From assembly GCA_001803315.1 (NCBI GenBank), contig MHBQ01000108.1:1-40764 (forward strand): a DNA stretch of 40,764 bases, read 5' to 3'. The DNA comes from Lentisphaerae bacterium RIFOXYC12_FULL_60_16 (GTDB taxonomy: Bacteria > Verrucomicrobiota > Kiritimatiellia > UBA8416 > YA12-FULL-60-10). Below are positions 1 through 7,642 of this stretch, piece after piece (position 1 is the first letter of the stretch; every line of letters begins with the position of its first letter). The notes below the pieces were generated by a model that had not been told where the DNA came from, ran no database searches, and saw nothing but the letters and a program-made list of their open reading frames with translations. Made by a program: the position numbers and the translations under genes.

Positions 1-1
1 G

Positions 2-463
2 CTGGGAACCGGTTTTCTGTCGATGGTTGTGATGATGGGTGTGGGGATCCCCTTGTATGTCTGTGCCACGGCTTCGGTGCCGATTGCCGTGATGATGATC
101 GCCAAGGGCATCTCGCCCGGCGCGGCGCTGGTTTTCCTGATGACCGGGCCGGCCACCAATGCCGCGGCGATTGCCATGGTGGTGACCATGTTCGGACGGC
201 GGGGCGCCGGCATGTACCTGTTGGCGGTCGGGGGTACGGCGCTGCTGTCAGGATGGCTGCTGGACCTGCTGGTGATCAAGGTGCCGTCCGTGATGGCGCA
301 TATCCATCATGAAGGCGGGTCGGGACCGGTGGGGGTGGTGTCCGCCATTATCCTGATCGTGGTTCTGGTGGTGGCGTTGTGGCCGCAGCGCCGGCATGAT
401 CATCATGCGGGCTGTGATTGCGAGCCGGATGACGATTGTAGGGATCAACCGCAGGCGTTATAA
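2..463 (+). CDS. Permease, SO_0444/ArsP-like family, C-terminal part
   Basis: This reading frame is open from the left edge, so the N-terminus lies outside the window. About 153 residues are visible. They contain the segment GIPLYVCATASVPIA and then a glycine-rich stretch with MTGPATNAAAI, both typical of the UPF0718/SO_0444 permease family, which is linked to copper, zinc or organoarsenical export. Three to four hydrophobic helices can be seen. The protein ends in a cytosolic or periplasmic tail rich in His, Cys and Asp (RRHDHHAGCDCEPDDDC), which would suit binding of a soft or transition metal. The gene runs into the promoter of the next gene. The metal substrate cannot be read from the sequence. 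The family call is fairly secure, the substrate is inference. Confidence 0.75.
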   Translation: MGTGFLSMVVMMGVGIPLYVCATASVPIAVMMIAKGISPGAALVFLMTGPATNAAAIAMVVTMFGRRGAGMYLLAVGGTALLSGWLLDLLVIKVPSVMAHIHHEGGSGPVGVVSAIILIVVLVVALWPQRRHDHHAGCDCEPDDDCRDQPQAL

Positions 464-464
464 T
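436..464 (+). promoter_or_regulatory. Sigma-70-like promoter of the desulfoferrodoxin-like gene
   Basis: TTGTAG at 436-441 and an exact TATAAT at 459-464 are separated by 17 bases. The -10 box overlaps the TAA stop of the upstream permease gene. The expected start of transcription is near 471, giving a leader of about 70 bases before the ATG at 540. The -35 box is weak. Confidence 0.5.
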
Positions 465-539
465 TTCCACCGCATGAGATCGGAATTTCCAAAGATGGAC
501 AGGATGTGACGGTCAGTAATAATAAAGGGGAAAACCTAG

Positions 540-983
540 ATGAAGACACTGGTGTGCAAGGGTTGTGGTCATATCGAATTCAATGAAGCGCCTGAGAAAT
601 GCCTGGTGTGCCGCTCCCCGAAGACGGCCTATGAAGAGAAGTCGGATGCCATCCAGAAGCCTGCCAACCCGGCGGCTTTGACCGAAGGCGACAAGAAACA
701 TATTCCGCAGATCGTGGTGGTCAAGGAATGCGGCCTGATTCCCGGCGGCTGCTGCACGGACGTGCATGCGCGGGTGGGCGAAATCGAGCACGTGATGCAG
801 GACAAGCACTACATCCGTTGCCTGGATTATTATGTGGACTACAAGTTCATCTCGCGCGTCTGGTTGTCGCCGAACGTGTGTCATCCCGCCGCCGCGTTGC
901 ACTTGAACGTCAAGGGCGGCACGGTGACCGTGATCGAGAACTGCAACGTACATGGCAACTGGATGGCGGAAGCCAAGCTCTGA
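540..983 (+). CDS. Desulfoferrodoxin-like superoxide reductase with rubredoxin-like N-terminal zinc/iron ribbon
   Basis: Two parts are visible. Residues 1-30 carry two CxxC pairs (Cys6, Cys9, Cys21, Cys24), like a rubredoxin-type ribbon. Residues 50-147 match the superoxide reductase (neelaredoxin/desulfoferrodoxin centre II) domain. Its five iron ligands can be assigned: His54, His84, His90, Cys135 and His138, the last two within ENCNVHGNW. Superoxide reductases reduce superoxide to peroxide in the cytoplasm of anaerobes, usually with electrons from rubredoxin. A rubredoxin gene lies at 5706. One oddity is that the active-site Glu-Lys pair just before the first His ligand reads Lys52-Lys53 here. 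A GGGG-containing ribosome binding site lies about 6 bases before the ATG. Confidence 0.8.
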   Translation: MKTLVCKGCGHIEFNEAPEKCLVCRSPKTAYEEKSDAIQKPANPAALTEGDKKHIPQIVVVKECGLIPGGCCTDVHARVGEIEHVMQDKHYIRCLDYYVDYKFISRVWLSPNVCHPAAALHLNVKGGTVTVIENCNVHGNWMAEAKL

Positions 984-1052
984 TCCGAAGGTTCAACGCA
1001 AGATGGTGCCGCGCGCTACGAGCGCATCCGGAAAAGGCGCGTAGTGTGCCCC

Positions 1053-1511
1053 TTATGTCAGTTCCAGGAAGCGGGCGAGGTGTTCCGGAGTGATGGCGAA
1101 CGGGGCGCCGTGGCCGCCGTAGAAGCCGTGGTCCTTGATCAGGTGTATGGTCAGGTCCGTGACGGTGATGGTTTCGCCTGATGCCAGGTTCCGGATGGTG
1201 GTGTTCAGCTTGCCGACCGTCACCCCGTGCATGAAGGGGCAGGGCAGGCGGCCGCGTACGCTGTCCGCGGTGACTTCAAAATGCGGTTCCACGCGCACGG
1301 GTTGACCAAGCCCCTGGACCCCTGCATCCCGCAGTTCCGCCAGACGCGCGGCAATCTGTTCGTGCGTGAGGCCCAGCCGCTGGATCTCGGCATCCTGCTC
1401 CTGGAGCATGTCGTTCAGGTGGCGGGAATCGTCGCCGAGAAACCCGTTCTGGGTAATGATCCCCGGATGCATCTCCTGCTGAATCCGGTCCATTTCAGGT
1501 GTTTGTTTCAT
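1053..1511 (-). CDS. Conserved hypothetical protein downstream of nqrF
   Basis: This 152-aa soluble protein has no signal peptide or membrane segment. Its N-terminal half contains the segments PGIITQNGFLGDD and GLTHEQIAARLAELRDAG, which read like a conserved helical family found in anaerobes. The C-terminal half is beta-rich, with PCPFMHGVTVGK and IHLIKDHGFYGGHG. I do not recognise a domain with known function. It follows nqrF by 19 bases on the same strand and is probably the last gene of the nqr transcript. A role tied to the sodium-pumping complex is possible but not shown. Confidence 0.7.
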   Translation of the reverse strand: MKQTPEMDRIQQEMHPGIITQNGFLGDDSRHLNDMLQEQDAEIQRLGLTHEQIAARLAELRDAGVQGLGQPVRVEPHFEVTADSVRGRLPCPFMHGVTVGKLNTTIRNLASGETITVTDLTIHLIKDHGFYGGHGAPFAITPEHLARFLELT

Positions 1512-1530
1512 AATGATATCCTAACCTTCG

Positions 1531-2640
1531 TCATGCGAACTTGTCGTAGAAGATCCGGTCTTCCGGCAGGCCCTTTTTCTTGAGAAGCGCCACGCAGGCG
1601 TCAATCATCAACGGGCTTCCGCATAAATACGCTTCCAGGTTGTCCAGGTTGGTAACCGTACGGTCGACCACTTCGGTTACCAGCCCCCGTTCGCCGTTCC
1701 AGACGTCGGCGGTATCGGGTGCCGACAGGCAGGGGATAAACTTGAAATCGGGCAGTTGCTTTTCAATGGCACGCATCTCATCAACCAGGAAGAGGTCGCG
1801 GATGGCCTTGGCGCCGAAGCAATAGCGGGTCCGGCGCGGATTCTTGGTGTGGACCATGTCGGACAGGATCGACTTGATGGGCGCCATGCCGGATCCGCCG
1901 GCGATAAACAGGATGTCGCGATTGGTGTCGCGCAGGAAGAAGTCGCCATAGGGCCCGTTGATCGTTGCCGTGTTGCCGACCTTGAGATGCTGGTGGACAT
2001 AGGTTGTGCAGATGCCGTTGGGGACGTAACGTATTTCCAGTTCGACTTCGCCGTGCTGATCGGGTCCCGAGGCGACGGAATAGGCCCGGTAGATGGGCTC
2101 GTCGGTGAGTTCGTAGGCTGGGACTTCGAATTGGATATACTGGCCGGGCTTGAAGTCGATGGCCGGAGGATCCAGCAACTGGAGCCGGACCTCCTTGATA
2201 TCATAGGTCAGGTCACGCAGGCCGGCCACCCGTGCCTGGTACTGGTGGACGTTGAACAGTTCTTCGGGAATGCGGATGGAAAGGTCCCGTTTCACGCGGA
2301 CCTGGCAGGACAGCCGGATCTGGCGTTTCTGTTCATCGGGGGTCAGCCAGGGCAGTTCCGTGGGAAGGATTGCGCCTGCGCCGGACAGCACCTCGACCTT
2401 GCACAACCCGCAGGAACCCCGCCCGCCGCAGGCAGACGGGATGAAGATCTGCTCGTTCTTCAGGGTGCTGAGCAGGGACTGTCCGCCCTCAACCTCGAGA
2501 TCGCGGGAGTCGTTGATCCGGATCCGGCAGGGGCCATAGCGGCCGATGGTGGCGTCGGCGATGACCATCAACAGGGCCAGTCCGCCGGACAGGGCGGTCA
2601 TGACCCCGATTGCCGTCAAAATGGATAACACCATGTCCAC
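1531..2640 (-). CDS. nqrF: Na+-translocating NADH:quinone oxidoreductase subunit F
   Basis: NqrF is the NADH-oxidising, FAD- and [2Fe-2S]-containing subunit of the sodium pump. It passes electrons from NADH into the membrane complex. The protein has an N-terminal membrane helix (about residues 5-28). A plant-type ferredoxin domain follows, with cluster cysteines Cys71, Cys77, Cys80 and Cys112. Next comes a ferredoxin-reductase domain with the flavin motif RAYS (185-188) and the nucleotide-binding glycines GGSG (248-251). It ends with the usual CGSP-type NADH motif and FYDKFA. At 369 residues it is slightly shorter than the roughly 400-residue Vibrio protein. It is the last nqr gene of the operon. 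Confidence 0.95.
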   Translation of the reverse strand: MDMVLSILTAIGVMTALSGGLALLMVIADATIGRYGPCRIRINDSRDLEVEGGQSLLSTLKNEQIFIPSACGGRGSCGLCKVEVLSGAGAILPTELPWLTPDEQKRQIRLSCQVRVKRDLSIRIPEELFNVHQYQARVAGLRDLTYDIKEVRLQLLDPPAIDFKPGQYIQFEVPAYELTDEPIYRAYSVASGPDQHGEVELEIRYVPNGICTTYVHQHLKVGNTATINGPYGDFFLRDTNRDILFIAGGSGMAPIKSILSDMVHTKNPRRTRYCFGAKAIRDLFLVDEMRAIEKQLPDFKFIPCLSAPDTADVWNGERGLVTEVVDRTVTNLDNLEAYLCGSPLMIDACVALLKKKGLPEDRIFYDKFA

Positions 2641-2654
2641 CGGTGACTGGTCCC

Positions 2655-3239
2655 CTACAGGATGCCGTTAAAGCCCATGAAAGCCAGCGCCATGACGCCG
2701 GCGATGATCAGCGTGATGCCGGCTCCCTCAAGCCCCCGGGGTATGCGGGATCGTTTCATTTTCTGGCGGATGCCGGCCATGGCCAGGATAGCGACCATCC
2801 ATCCTATCCCGCTGCCCAGTCCGTACATGACGGATTGGGTGAACGAATAGTCGCGGATGATCATGAACAGGGACACGCCGAGGATGGCGCAGTTAACCGT
2901 GATCAGGGGCAGAAAGATGCCCAACGCCGTGTAGAGGGTTTCCGATACCCGGTCGATGATCAGTTCGACCAGTTGGACGAAGGCGGCGATCACGATGATG
3001 AATACGATCACGTTGAGGTATACGAGGTTCAGGGGGACCAGGACATGATGGTACACGAACCAGTTGAGGGCCGTGGTGGCGGTCATGACAAACACCACGG
3101 CGGACCCGAGCCCGAAGGAGGTCTTGATCTCCTTCGAGACCGCGAGGAAGGAGCACATGCCCAGGTAGTTGGCGAGGAGGATGTTGTTGGTGAAGATGGC
3201 GGCGAACAGGATGGTCCAGAGGCTGGCCGGTTCGTTCAT
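2655..3239 (-). CDS. nqrE: Na+-translocating NADH:quinone oxidoreductase subunit E
   Basis: NqrE is one of the paired six-helix membrane subunits (NqrD/NqrE, homologous to RnfE/RnfA) that hold an intramembrane iron-sulfur centre. The 194-aa product starts [19 protein letters not shown] and contains [17 protein letters not shown] near the N-terminus, including the conserved membrane Cys. A later segment, [14 protein letters not shown], carries the second Cys. The same frame is open further upstream, but the family's length and start point to the ATG at 3239, which overlaps the nqrD stop by 4 bases (ATGA). Six hydrophobic segments fill the protein. Confidence 0.93.
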   Translation of the reverse strand: MNEPASLWTILFAAIFTNNILLANYLGMCSFLAVSKEIKTSFGLGSAVVFVMTATTALNWFVYHHVLVPLNLVYLNVIVFIIVIAAFVQLVELIIDRVSETLYTALGIFLPLITVNCAILGVSLFMIIRDYSFTQSVMYGLGSGIGWMVAILAMAGIRQKMKRSRIPRGLEGAGITLIIAGVMALAFMGFNGIL

Positions 3240-3871
3240 GACGGTTTCCCTCCCGTTCCCGGCACGGGCGCGTCGGCGGGTTTCAGGAAGCAGGCCTTGA
3301 CGATCCAGACGAACACCGCCAGGGCGAAGAAGGCGCCCGGCGCCATGGCGAGGATCGTCCAGTTGGTCCACCAGGAGCCCATGACCGGAATGCCCCAGAG
3401 CGTACCGGACCCCATCAGTTCCCGCACCACGGCAATGATCAGGAGCACATAGGAATACCCCAGTCCGGCCGCCAGGCCATCCACCAAAGCGAGCCGGGGC
3501 GGGTTGGTCAGGGCGAAGGCCTCGGCACGTCCCATGACAATGCAGTTGGTGATGATCAGGCCGACATAGGGGCCCAGTTCGCGCGAGATGTCCGGGAGGT
3601 ACGCCTTGAGCAGGATGTCGACCACAATCACGTAGGTGGCGATGATCAGCACTTCCACCATCATCCGGACTCGTCCGGGAATCCAGCGGCGAAGCGCCGA
3701 GACGGTCACGTTTGATAGGGTGAGCGTGAAGCAGAGCCCGATACACATCACCACCGTGTTGCGCAGCACGTTGGTGACCGCGAGGGTCGAACAGATGCCG
3801 AGAATCTGAACGAATACCGGGTTATCCCTGCCGATTCCCGCGAGGAATTGTTTGCGTTCACGGGAGCTCAC
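3236..3871 (-). CDS. nqrD: Na+-translocating NADH:quinone oxidoreductase subunit D
   Basis: This 211-aa polytopic protein is the partner of NqrE. It has the family's N-terminal segment [18 protein letters not shown], with the first conserved membrane Cys, and a later [15 protein letters not shown] with the second. The two half-proteins together bind an iron centre in the membrane. The segment [10 protein letters not shown] is also typical. The gene overlaps nqrE by 4 bases and nqrC by 4 bases, so the nqr genes are translationally coupled. Confidence 0.94.
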   Translation of the reverse strand: MSSRERKQFLAGIGRDNPVFVQILGICSTLAVTNVLRNTVVMCIGLCFTLTLSNVTVSALRRWIPGRVRMMVEVLIIATYVIVVDILLKAYLPDISRELGPYVGLIITNCIVMGRAEAFALTNPPRLALVDGLAAGLGYSYVLLIIAVVRELMGSGTLWGIPVMGSWWTNWTILAMAPGAFFALAVFVWIVKACFLKPADAPVPGTGGKPS

Positions 3872-4464
3872 GGCTGCTCCTTGGCGTCTGTGGACAGGAC
3901 GGCGTTGAGGATGTCCCGGACGGCGGTGGAGGTGATGGTGGCGCCGGTGATGCCGTCGAGTTCGTCCGGGGCGGTGGAACGCGTGCCTTCCGGAACCAGG
4001 CGGAAGGGGCCGGATTTGCCGCGGACCTGTTCCCCGAACCAGGGTTCGGCGATGCGTGCGCCCAGCCCGGGGGTTTCGTTCTGTTCGGTAAAGGTCATGC
4101 CGGTAATGCGCCCTTCGGCATCCAGGCCGATGGCGGCGGTGATGCGGCCCCAGAGGCCCGGCCCGCTGTGCAGGATTACCCGTTTCGGTTCGGTGGTGTC
4201 GGGGTCACGGACTTGGAATGCCGTTGCGTTGTCCATCGGCGTGACGCTGGACGTGAACCATTCGGCCAGTGCGGCAGCGGATTCCATGGGCGGCAGACCG
4301 GCGGCCGTGCGGACCGCCCGGCGGACAAACAGATCGGCGTTGTCATGGACCCGCTGGAGGGTGGTGACATGCAGGACCGAAACCGCACCGACACATACGA
4401 TGGTGATGCCGATCATGAACCCGATCGTTCGGATCCCCTGGGCAAATCGGCCGGGTGGGCTCAT
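3868..4464 (-). CDS. nqrC: Na+-translocating NADH:quinone oxidoreductase subunit C (covalent FMN)
   Basis: NqrC is a membrane-anchored subunit with a periplasmic FMN-binding domain. One N-terminal helix (about residues 12-32) is followed by a soluble domain. The flavinylation motif is DGITGATITS at residues 170-179, where Thr176 would carry FMN through a phosphoester bond made by ApbE. The usual first motif residue Ser is Thr here. At 198 residues the protein is clearly shorter than the roughly 260 residues of Vibrio NqrC, so it is a compact version nearer to RnfG in size. Its place between nqrB and nqrD, with 4-base overlaps on both sides, supports the NqrC call. No apbE gene is in the window. 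Confidence 0.9.
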   Translation of the reverse strand: MSPPGRFAQGIRTIGFMIGITIVCVGAVSVLHVTTLQRVHDNADLFVRRAVRTAAGLPPMESAAALAEWFTSSVTPMDNATAFQVRDPDTTEPKRVILHSGPGLWGRITAAIGLDAEGRITGMTFTEQNETPGLGARIAEPWFGEQVRGKSGPFRLVPEGTRSTAPDELDGITGATITSTAVRDILNAVLSTDAKEQP

Positions 4465-5414
4465 GACGCGGCCTCCCCGTTGCGGGTTTCAAGGCGGCGT
4501 ATGCCGATATCCATCAGGGGGGCGAACATGTTGGCCAGCAGGATGGCGAACATGGTGCCGGCGGGCCAGGCGGAAAAGGTCCCGATGACCGACGACAGGG
4601 CTCCCACGAATGCCCCGTAGATCCACCGGCCGGTGTTGGTCTGGGAGGCGGAGACCGGATCGGTGGCATAGAAGAAGATGCCGACCAGGAAACTGCCGGC
4701 CAACATGCCGCGCAGGGGATCCATCGAGCCCGGAGCGCCTGCCAGCCAGAAGGTCAACCCCGCAATTAGATAGCCCAGTAAACCGCCGATGACGATCCGG
4801 AAATTGGCGGTCCGTGTGAAAACGATATACAATCCACCCAGCAGAACGGCCCAGGCATAGGTGCCGCCGATCGTGCCGGGCAGATGTCCAAATGCAAGAT
4901 CCATGATCGCGAACGATTCGCCCGTCTTGAGCAGCATGCCCGGGGTGGCGGTGGTCACGGCATCCGGCATGGATGGTGCATACGCCAGGAATCCGCCCCA
5001 CCCGTGGTTGAACGGCAGGGTCCATTGTGAGGTCATGGGCCCGGCAAAACTCACGTAGATGAAGGCGCGACCGGTCAGGGCCGGGTTGAAGATGTTCTTG
5101 CCGAATCCCCCGAATACCATCTTGCCGAAGATCACGGCGAACAGGATGCCGACCACCGCCATCCAGTACGGGAGGGCGGGCGGGAGGGAGAGGACGAACA
5201 GGGTGGAAGTGACGAGTACGGCGGAACTGACCGGTTCGTGATAGGGGCGGAGGAACAGCCATTCGGTGAACACGGCGACAGCCCCGGCAATCGCCAGGAG
5301 TGCCATCACGCGCCATCCGTAGGCGTATACCGCCATGATTATGATGGGCACCAGGCCGATCAGCACCCGGCGCATGGGTTGTTGCCAACGTAGAAAAGGT
5401 TGTGTGGCTGTCAT
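4461..5414 (-). CDS. nqrB: Na+-translocating NADH:quinone oxidoreductase subunit B
   Basis: NqrB is the large membrane subunit with riboflavin, a second covalent FMN and the sodium path. The 317-aa product has about ten hydrophobic segments. The segment [16 protein letters not shown] (about 105-120) is diagnostic of the NqrB/RnfD family. The flavinylation site is DAVTTATP at residues 151-158, with Thr157 the likely FMN carrier. The N-terminus is shorter than in the roughly 410-residue Vibrio protein. It is the first gene of the operon here, with no nqrA before it. No clear ribosome binding site precedes the ATG at 5414, so the start is less certain than the family. Confidence 0.9.
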   Translation of the reverse strand: MTATQPFLRWQQPMRRVLIGLVPIIIMAVYAYGWRVMALLAIAGAVAVFTEWLFLRPYHEPVSSAVLVTSTLFVLSLPPALPYWMAVVGILFAVIFGKMVFGGFGKNIFNPALTGRAFIYVSFAGPMTSQWTLPFNHGWGGFLAYAPSMPDAVTTATPGMLLKTGESFAIMDLAFGHLPGTIGGTYAWAVLLGGLYIVFTRTANFRIVIGGLLGYLIAGLTFWLAGAPGSMDPLRGMLAGSFLVGIFFYATDPVSASQTNTGRWIYGAFVGALSSVIGTFSAWPAGTMFAILLANMFAPLMDIGIRRLETRNGEAAS

Positions 5415-5493
5415 GGTCGTTTACAAGGTCACACTGTACCGGTTTGTCCGGCAACATTCACCTTTTTTTGCATGGGTTGTCCGGGGTCGCGTC

Positions 5494-5558
5494 CGGTCTG
5501 GCTGGAGCCGGGGCGACCCCGCCCCGGTCTGGTCTGGTCCGGCTGGAGTCGGGGCAAC
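5494..5558. repeat. GC-rich intergenic repeat with perfect hairpin
   Basis: Two related half-units share the core CTGGAG(C/T)CGGGGC(G/A)AC, at about 5500-5517 and 5543-5557. Between them an 8-bp perfect stem, CCGGGGCG at 5508-5515 and CGCCCCGG at 5520-5527, encloses the loop ACCC. Related sequence occurs at 29945-30020, around 9421-9444 and at the right edge of the window, so this belongs to a dispersed REP-like family. Confidence 0.65.
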
Positions 5559-5612
5559 GGATTCGCCCCATTGCCGCGATCGAAATGTTGCGTTGGTTTC
5601 GAGTGGTTGAGT

Positions 5613-5642
5613 TTGACGGTGGGATTGTCGGCAGGGTATGAT
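5613..5642 (+). promoter_or_regulatory. Sigma-70-like promoter for rubredoxin
   Basis: TTGACG at 5613-5618 and TATGAT at 5637-5642 are 18 bases apart. They would start transcription near 5649, about 57 bases before the rubredoxin ATG. The likely transcript also covers the overlapping TIGR02757 gene. Confidence 0.5.
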
Positions 5643-5705
5643 GGCGGCCAACTTGTGTTCTGGACGTTAGCCCCGTGCTTGCACGGAGATGTGTGGAGGC
5701 GACCC

Positions 5706-5864
5706 ATGAAGCGTTACGTGTGCAATGCGTGCGGATATATTTATGACCCCGCCAAGGGAGATCCGGATAACGGCGTAGCGCCGGGGACGCCCTTTGAGTC
5801 GGTACCGGACAGCTGGGTGTGTCCGGATTGCGGAGTCGGTAAAGACGAGTTTTCTCCGGAATGA
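5706..5864 (+). CDS. Rubredoxin
   Basis: This 52-aa protein is a complete classical rubredoxin, a small iron electron carrier. The four iron-binding cysteines are in CNACGY and CPDCG (Cys6, Cys9, Cys39, Cys42), with the typical [14 protein letters not shown] and a tryptophan before the second pair. GGAGG lies 9 bases before the ATG. In anaerobes rubredoxin commonly feeds electrons to superoxide reductases, and such a gene lies at 540-983, so the two proteins may work together. The stop codon is directly followed by the start of the next gene. Confidence 0.96.
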   Translation: MKRYVCNACGYIYDPAKGDPDNGVAPGTPFESVPDSWVCPDCGVGKDEFSPE

Positions 5865-5868
5865 TTCC

Positions 5869-6648
5869 GTGCGGCTGACCCGTACCGGCCTGGACATCCT
5901 GTATGACCGCACCAACCGTCAGGAACTGATTCACCCGGATCCCCTGGAGTTCCTTTCGGATTATCCGGAACTTCCAGACCGTGAATTGGCAGGTTTCATT
6001 GCCGCGAGCCTGGCTTTCGGCCGGGTGGCGCAGATCCTGAACCGTTTGACCGTGGTCTTCGGCCTGATGGGGCCATCGCCCCGACGGTTTATTGATTCTG
6101 CTTCCGATGACTGCCTGCGCGATTTGTTCGGGACGTTCCGGCATCGGTTTGTGGATGGTCCTGCGTTCGTCTGTTTCTTAAAGGGCATCCGTCGCCTGCT
6201 CGAACGGCATGGTTCGCTTGAATCGGTCTTTCGGGACGGACAATCGGTGCAGGACGAGACCGTGATCCCGGGCCTGGTGCATCTTTTCCGGGAGTTGGGA
6301 GTCAAGGGGTCCTACCTGGTGCCCGACCCGTCTGCCGGGGCCGCCAAACGGCTGCATTTGTTCATGCGTTGGATGGTGCGGTCGGATGCGGTGGATCCCG
6401 GGGGGTGGCGCGGGGTTTCACCTGCCCGTCTGGTCGTGCCGCTGGATACGCACATGGCCCATGTCGGCCGGCGTTACCGGTTGACGCGCCGGCGAACCGC
6501 CGGGCTGGGGATGGCGCTGGACATTACCCGGGCGTTTCGCAAACTCAATCCCGACGACCCGGTGCGGTATGACTTTTCCCTGACCCGGTTTGGCATACGC
6601 GGGGAACTGGACTGGCCGGACCTAGACCGCCTGATGGTCTGCCCGTAA
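5869..6648 (+). CDS. TIGR02757/DUF2400 family protein
   Basis: The family is widespread in anaerobes and Bacteroidetes, with no assigned biochemical role. Recognisable blocks are LYDRTNRQELIHPDPLEFL near the N-terminus, ELAGFIAASLAFGRV, LKGIRRLL, KRLHLFMRWMVR, and VVPLDTHMAHVGRRYRLT, with TRAFRKLNPDDPVRYDFSLT near the C-terminus. I chose the GTG at 5869, 4 bases after the rubredoxin stop, because the family's homology begins right after it and upstream codons would overlap rubredoxin. The product is then 259 aa. The helical blocks and the DTH motif are compatible with a DNA-glycosylase-like fold, but that is inference. Confidence 0.85.
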   Translation: MRLTRTGLDILYDRTNRQELIHPDPLEFLSDYPELPDRELAGFIAASLAFGRVAQILNRLTVVFGLMGPSPRRFIDSASDDCLRDLFGTFRHRFVDGPAFVCFLKGIRRLLERHGSLESVFRDGQSVQDETVIPGLVHLFRELGVKGSYLVPDPSAGAAKRLHLFMRWMVRSDAVDPGGWRGVSPARLVVPLDTHMAHVGRRYRLTRRRTAGLGMALDITRAFRKLNPDDPVRYDFSLTRFGIRGELDWPDLDRLMVCP

Positions 6649-6685
6649 CGGATCCCTCCGGCGATGGTGATGCGGAGCATTCATC

Positions 6686-7642
6686 TCATGTCCTGTCCTG
6701 AATGGCAGCGGCGAGTTCGCTGGAGGCGAGGGCATCCGCCAGGGTGGCGGTTTCAAATGGCCGGCGGGCGATGACCGCCTCGATGAATCCGGCGTTTTCC
6801 GCGTACGCTCCGCTGGTGATGAATCCGGGTTCGTTGTCGGGGGACCGGTGAAGGAGTACTTCACGCATCGAATGGACGATACGGACCCGTCCCGGGGGCA
6901 GGGTGCCGGTATGAACATCTACTTGGTATCCGTTTCCCAGGAAGCGGATGTGTTCCTCCCATTCACCGGCAGTCGGGGCCAATTCCAGGGTGACCCGCGT
7001 CCGGTTGCGCCCCTGGAACACGGCTTGCCGCCAGTTGTCGTGTCCGGGATGGGGGCAGATTGCCGGGGTGGACAGGGCCAGTGAGCCGATGGCGAACGAG
7101 AGGGCATCGATGAGGTGGAGACCGGTACCCCAGGGGAAGTCGGGTTCGGTTCGTTCGGCGCGTAGCATGGCGCCGTGGACCAGCCGGGGCGGTTCCTGCG
7201 TACGGAGCCATTCCAGGGCAAGCCGCAGCGCCGGATCAAAACGCCGGTTGAACGAGACCATCGTGCGGTCCATGGCGCCGGTTCGGCGGGCTTCGTCGAG
7301 CAACTGGCGGGCTTCCGCCAGGTTGTTGCCCAGCGGTTTCTCGATCAGCAGGGGAATACCGAGCCGGAAAAGTTCCGGGGTCACGCGGAGCATGGCGGGA
7401 ATCGGGAGGATGGCGACCAGGGCATCAGGCGGTCCGATGGGATGGCACATCAGATCCTGCAGACTGGTGCAGGCATGTTCGAACCCGTATTTGCGGGCAC
7501 AGGCGTCCGCCCTGGCGTGGTCCAGATCGCATACCGCTGAAAGCGTGATGCGGCCGGGGTGGAGTTTTGCGTAGTGCTGTAACGGCAGGGCGTGTGCGGT
7601 GCGACTGTGAGCGCCCGCACCGAGCAAGGCAATGCGGATCAT
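6686..7642 (-). CDS. Gfo/Idh/MocA family NAD(P)-dependent oxidoreductase
   Basis: The 318-aa product has an N-terminal Rossmann fold beginning MIRIALLGAGAHSR (glycine-rich motif, residues 8-13). It also has the family's EKP motif at 101-103 (LLIEKPLGNN), whose Lys is usually catalytic. The C-terminal alpha/beta domain contains GTGLHLIDALSFAIG. Such enzymes oxidise or isomerise sugars, inositols and their acids. The frame stays open far upstream, but the real start is the ATG at 7642, which overlaps the stop of the GcvT-like gene by 4 bases. It is the last gene of a three-gene overlapping operon. The substrate is unknown. Confidence 0.88.
   Translation of the reverse strand: MIRIALLGAGAHSRTAHALPLQHYAKLHPGRITLSAVCDLDHARADACARKYGFEHACTSLQDLMCHPIGPPDALVAILPIPAMLRVTPELFRLGIPLLIEKPLGNNLAEARQLLDEARRTGAMDRTMVSFNRRFDPALRLALEWLRTQEPPRLVHGAMLRAERTEPDFPWGTGLHLIDALSFAIGSLALSTPAICPHPGHDNWRQAVFQGRNRTRVTLELAPTAGEWEEHIRFLGNGYQVDVHTGTLPPGRVRIVHSMREVLLHRSPDNEPGFITSGAYAENAGFIEAVIARRPFETATLADALASSELAAAIQDRT

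Larger units (their letters stand above)
5415..5705. other. Divergent intergenic region between nqrB and the rubredoxin gene
   Basis: This 291-base gap must hold the promoters of both the nqr operon and the rubredoxin gene. It contains a GC-rich repeat block (5494-5558) and a good plus-strand promoter (5613-5642). No protein-coding gene is supported: the open frames here are shadows of the repeat. No nqrA fragment is visible. Confidence 0.6.

Noticed and set aside
2655-3746. A 363-codon frame that starts well before nqrE
   Set aside because: Its first half is a shadow of nqrD. NqrE itself starts at 3239, as family length and the 4-base overlap with nqrD show.
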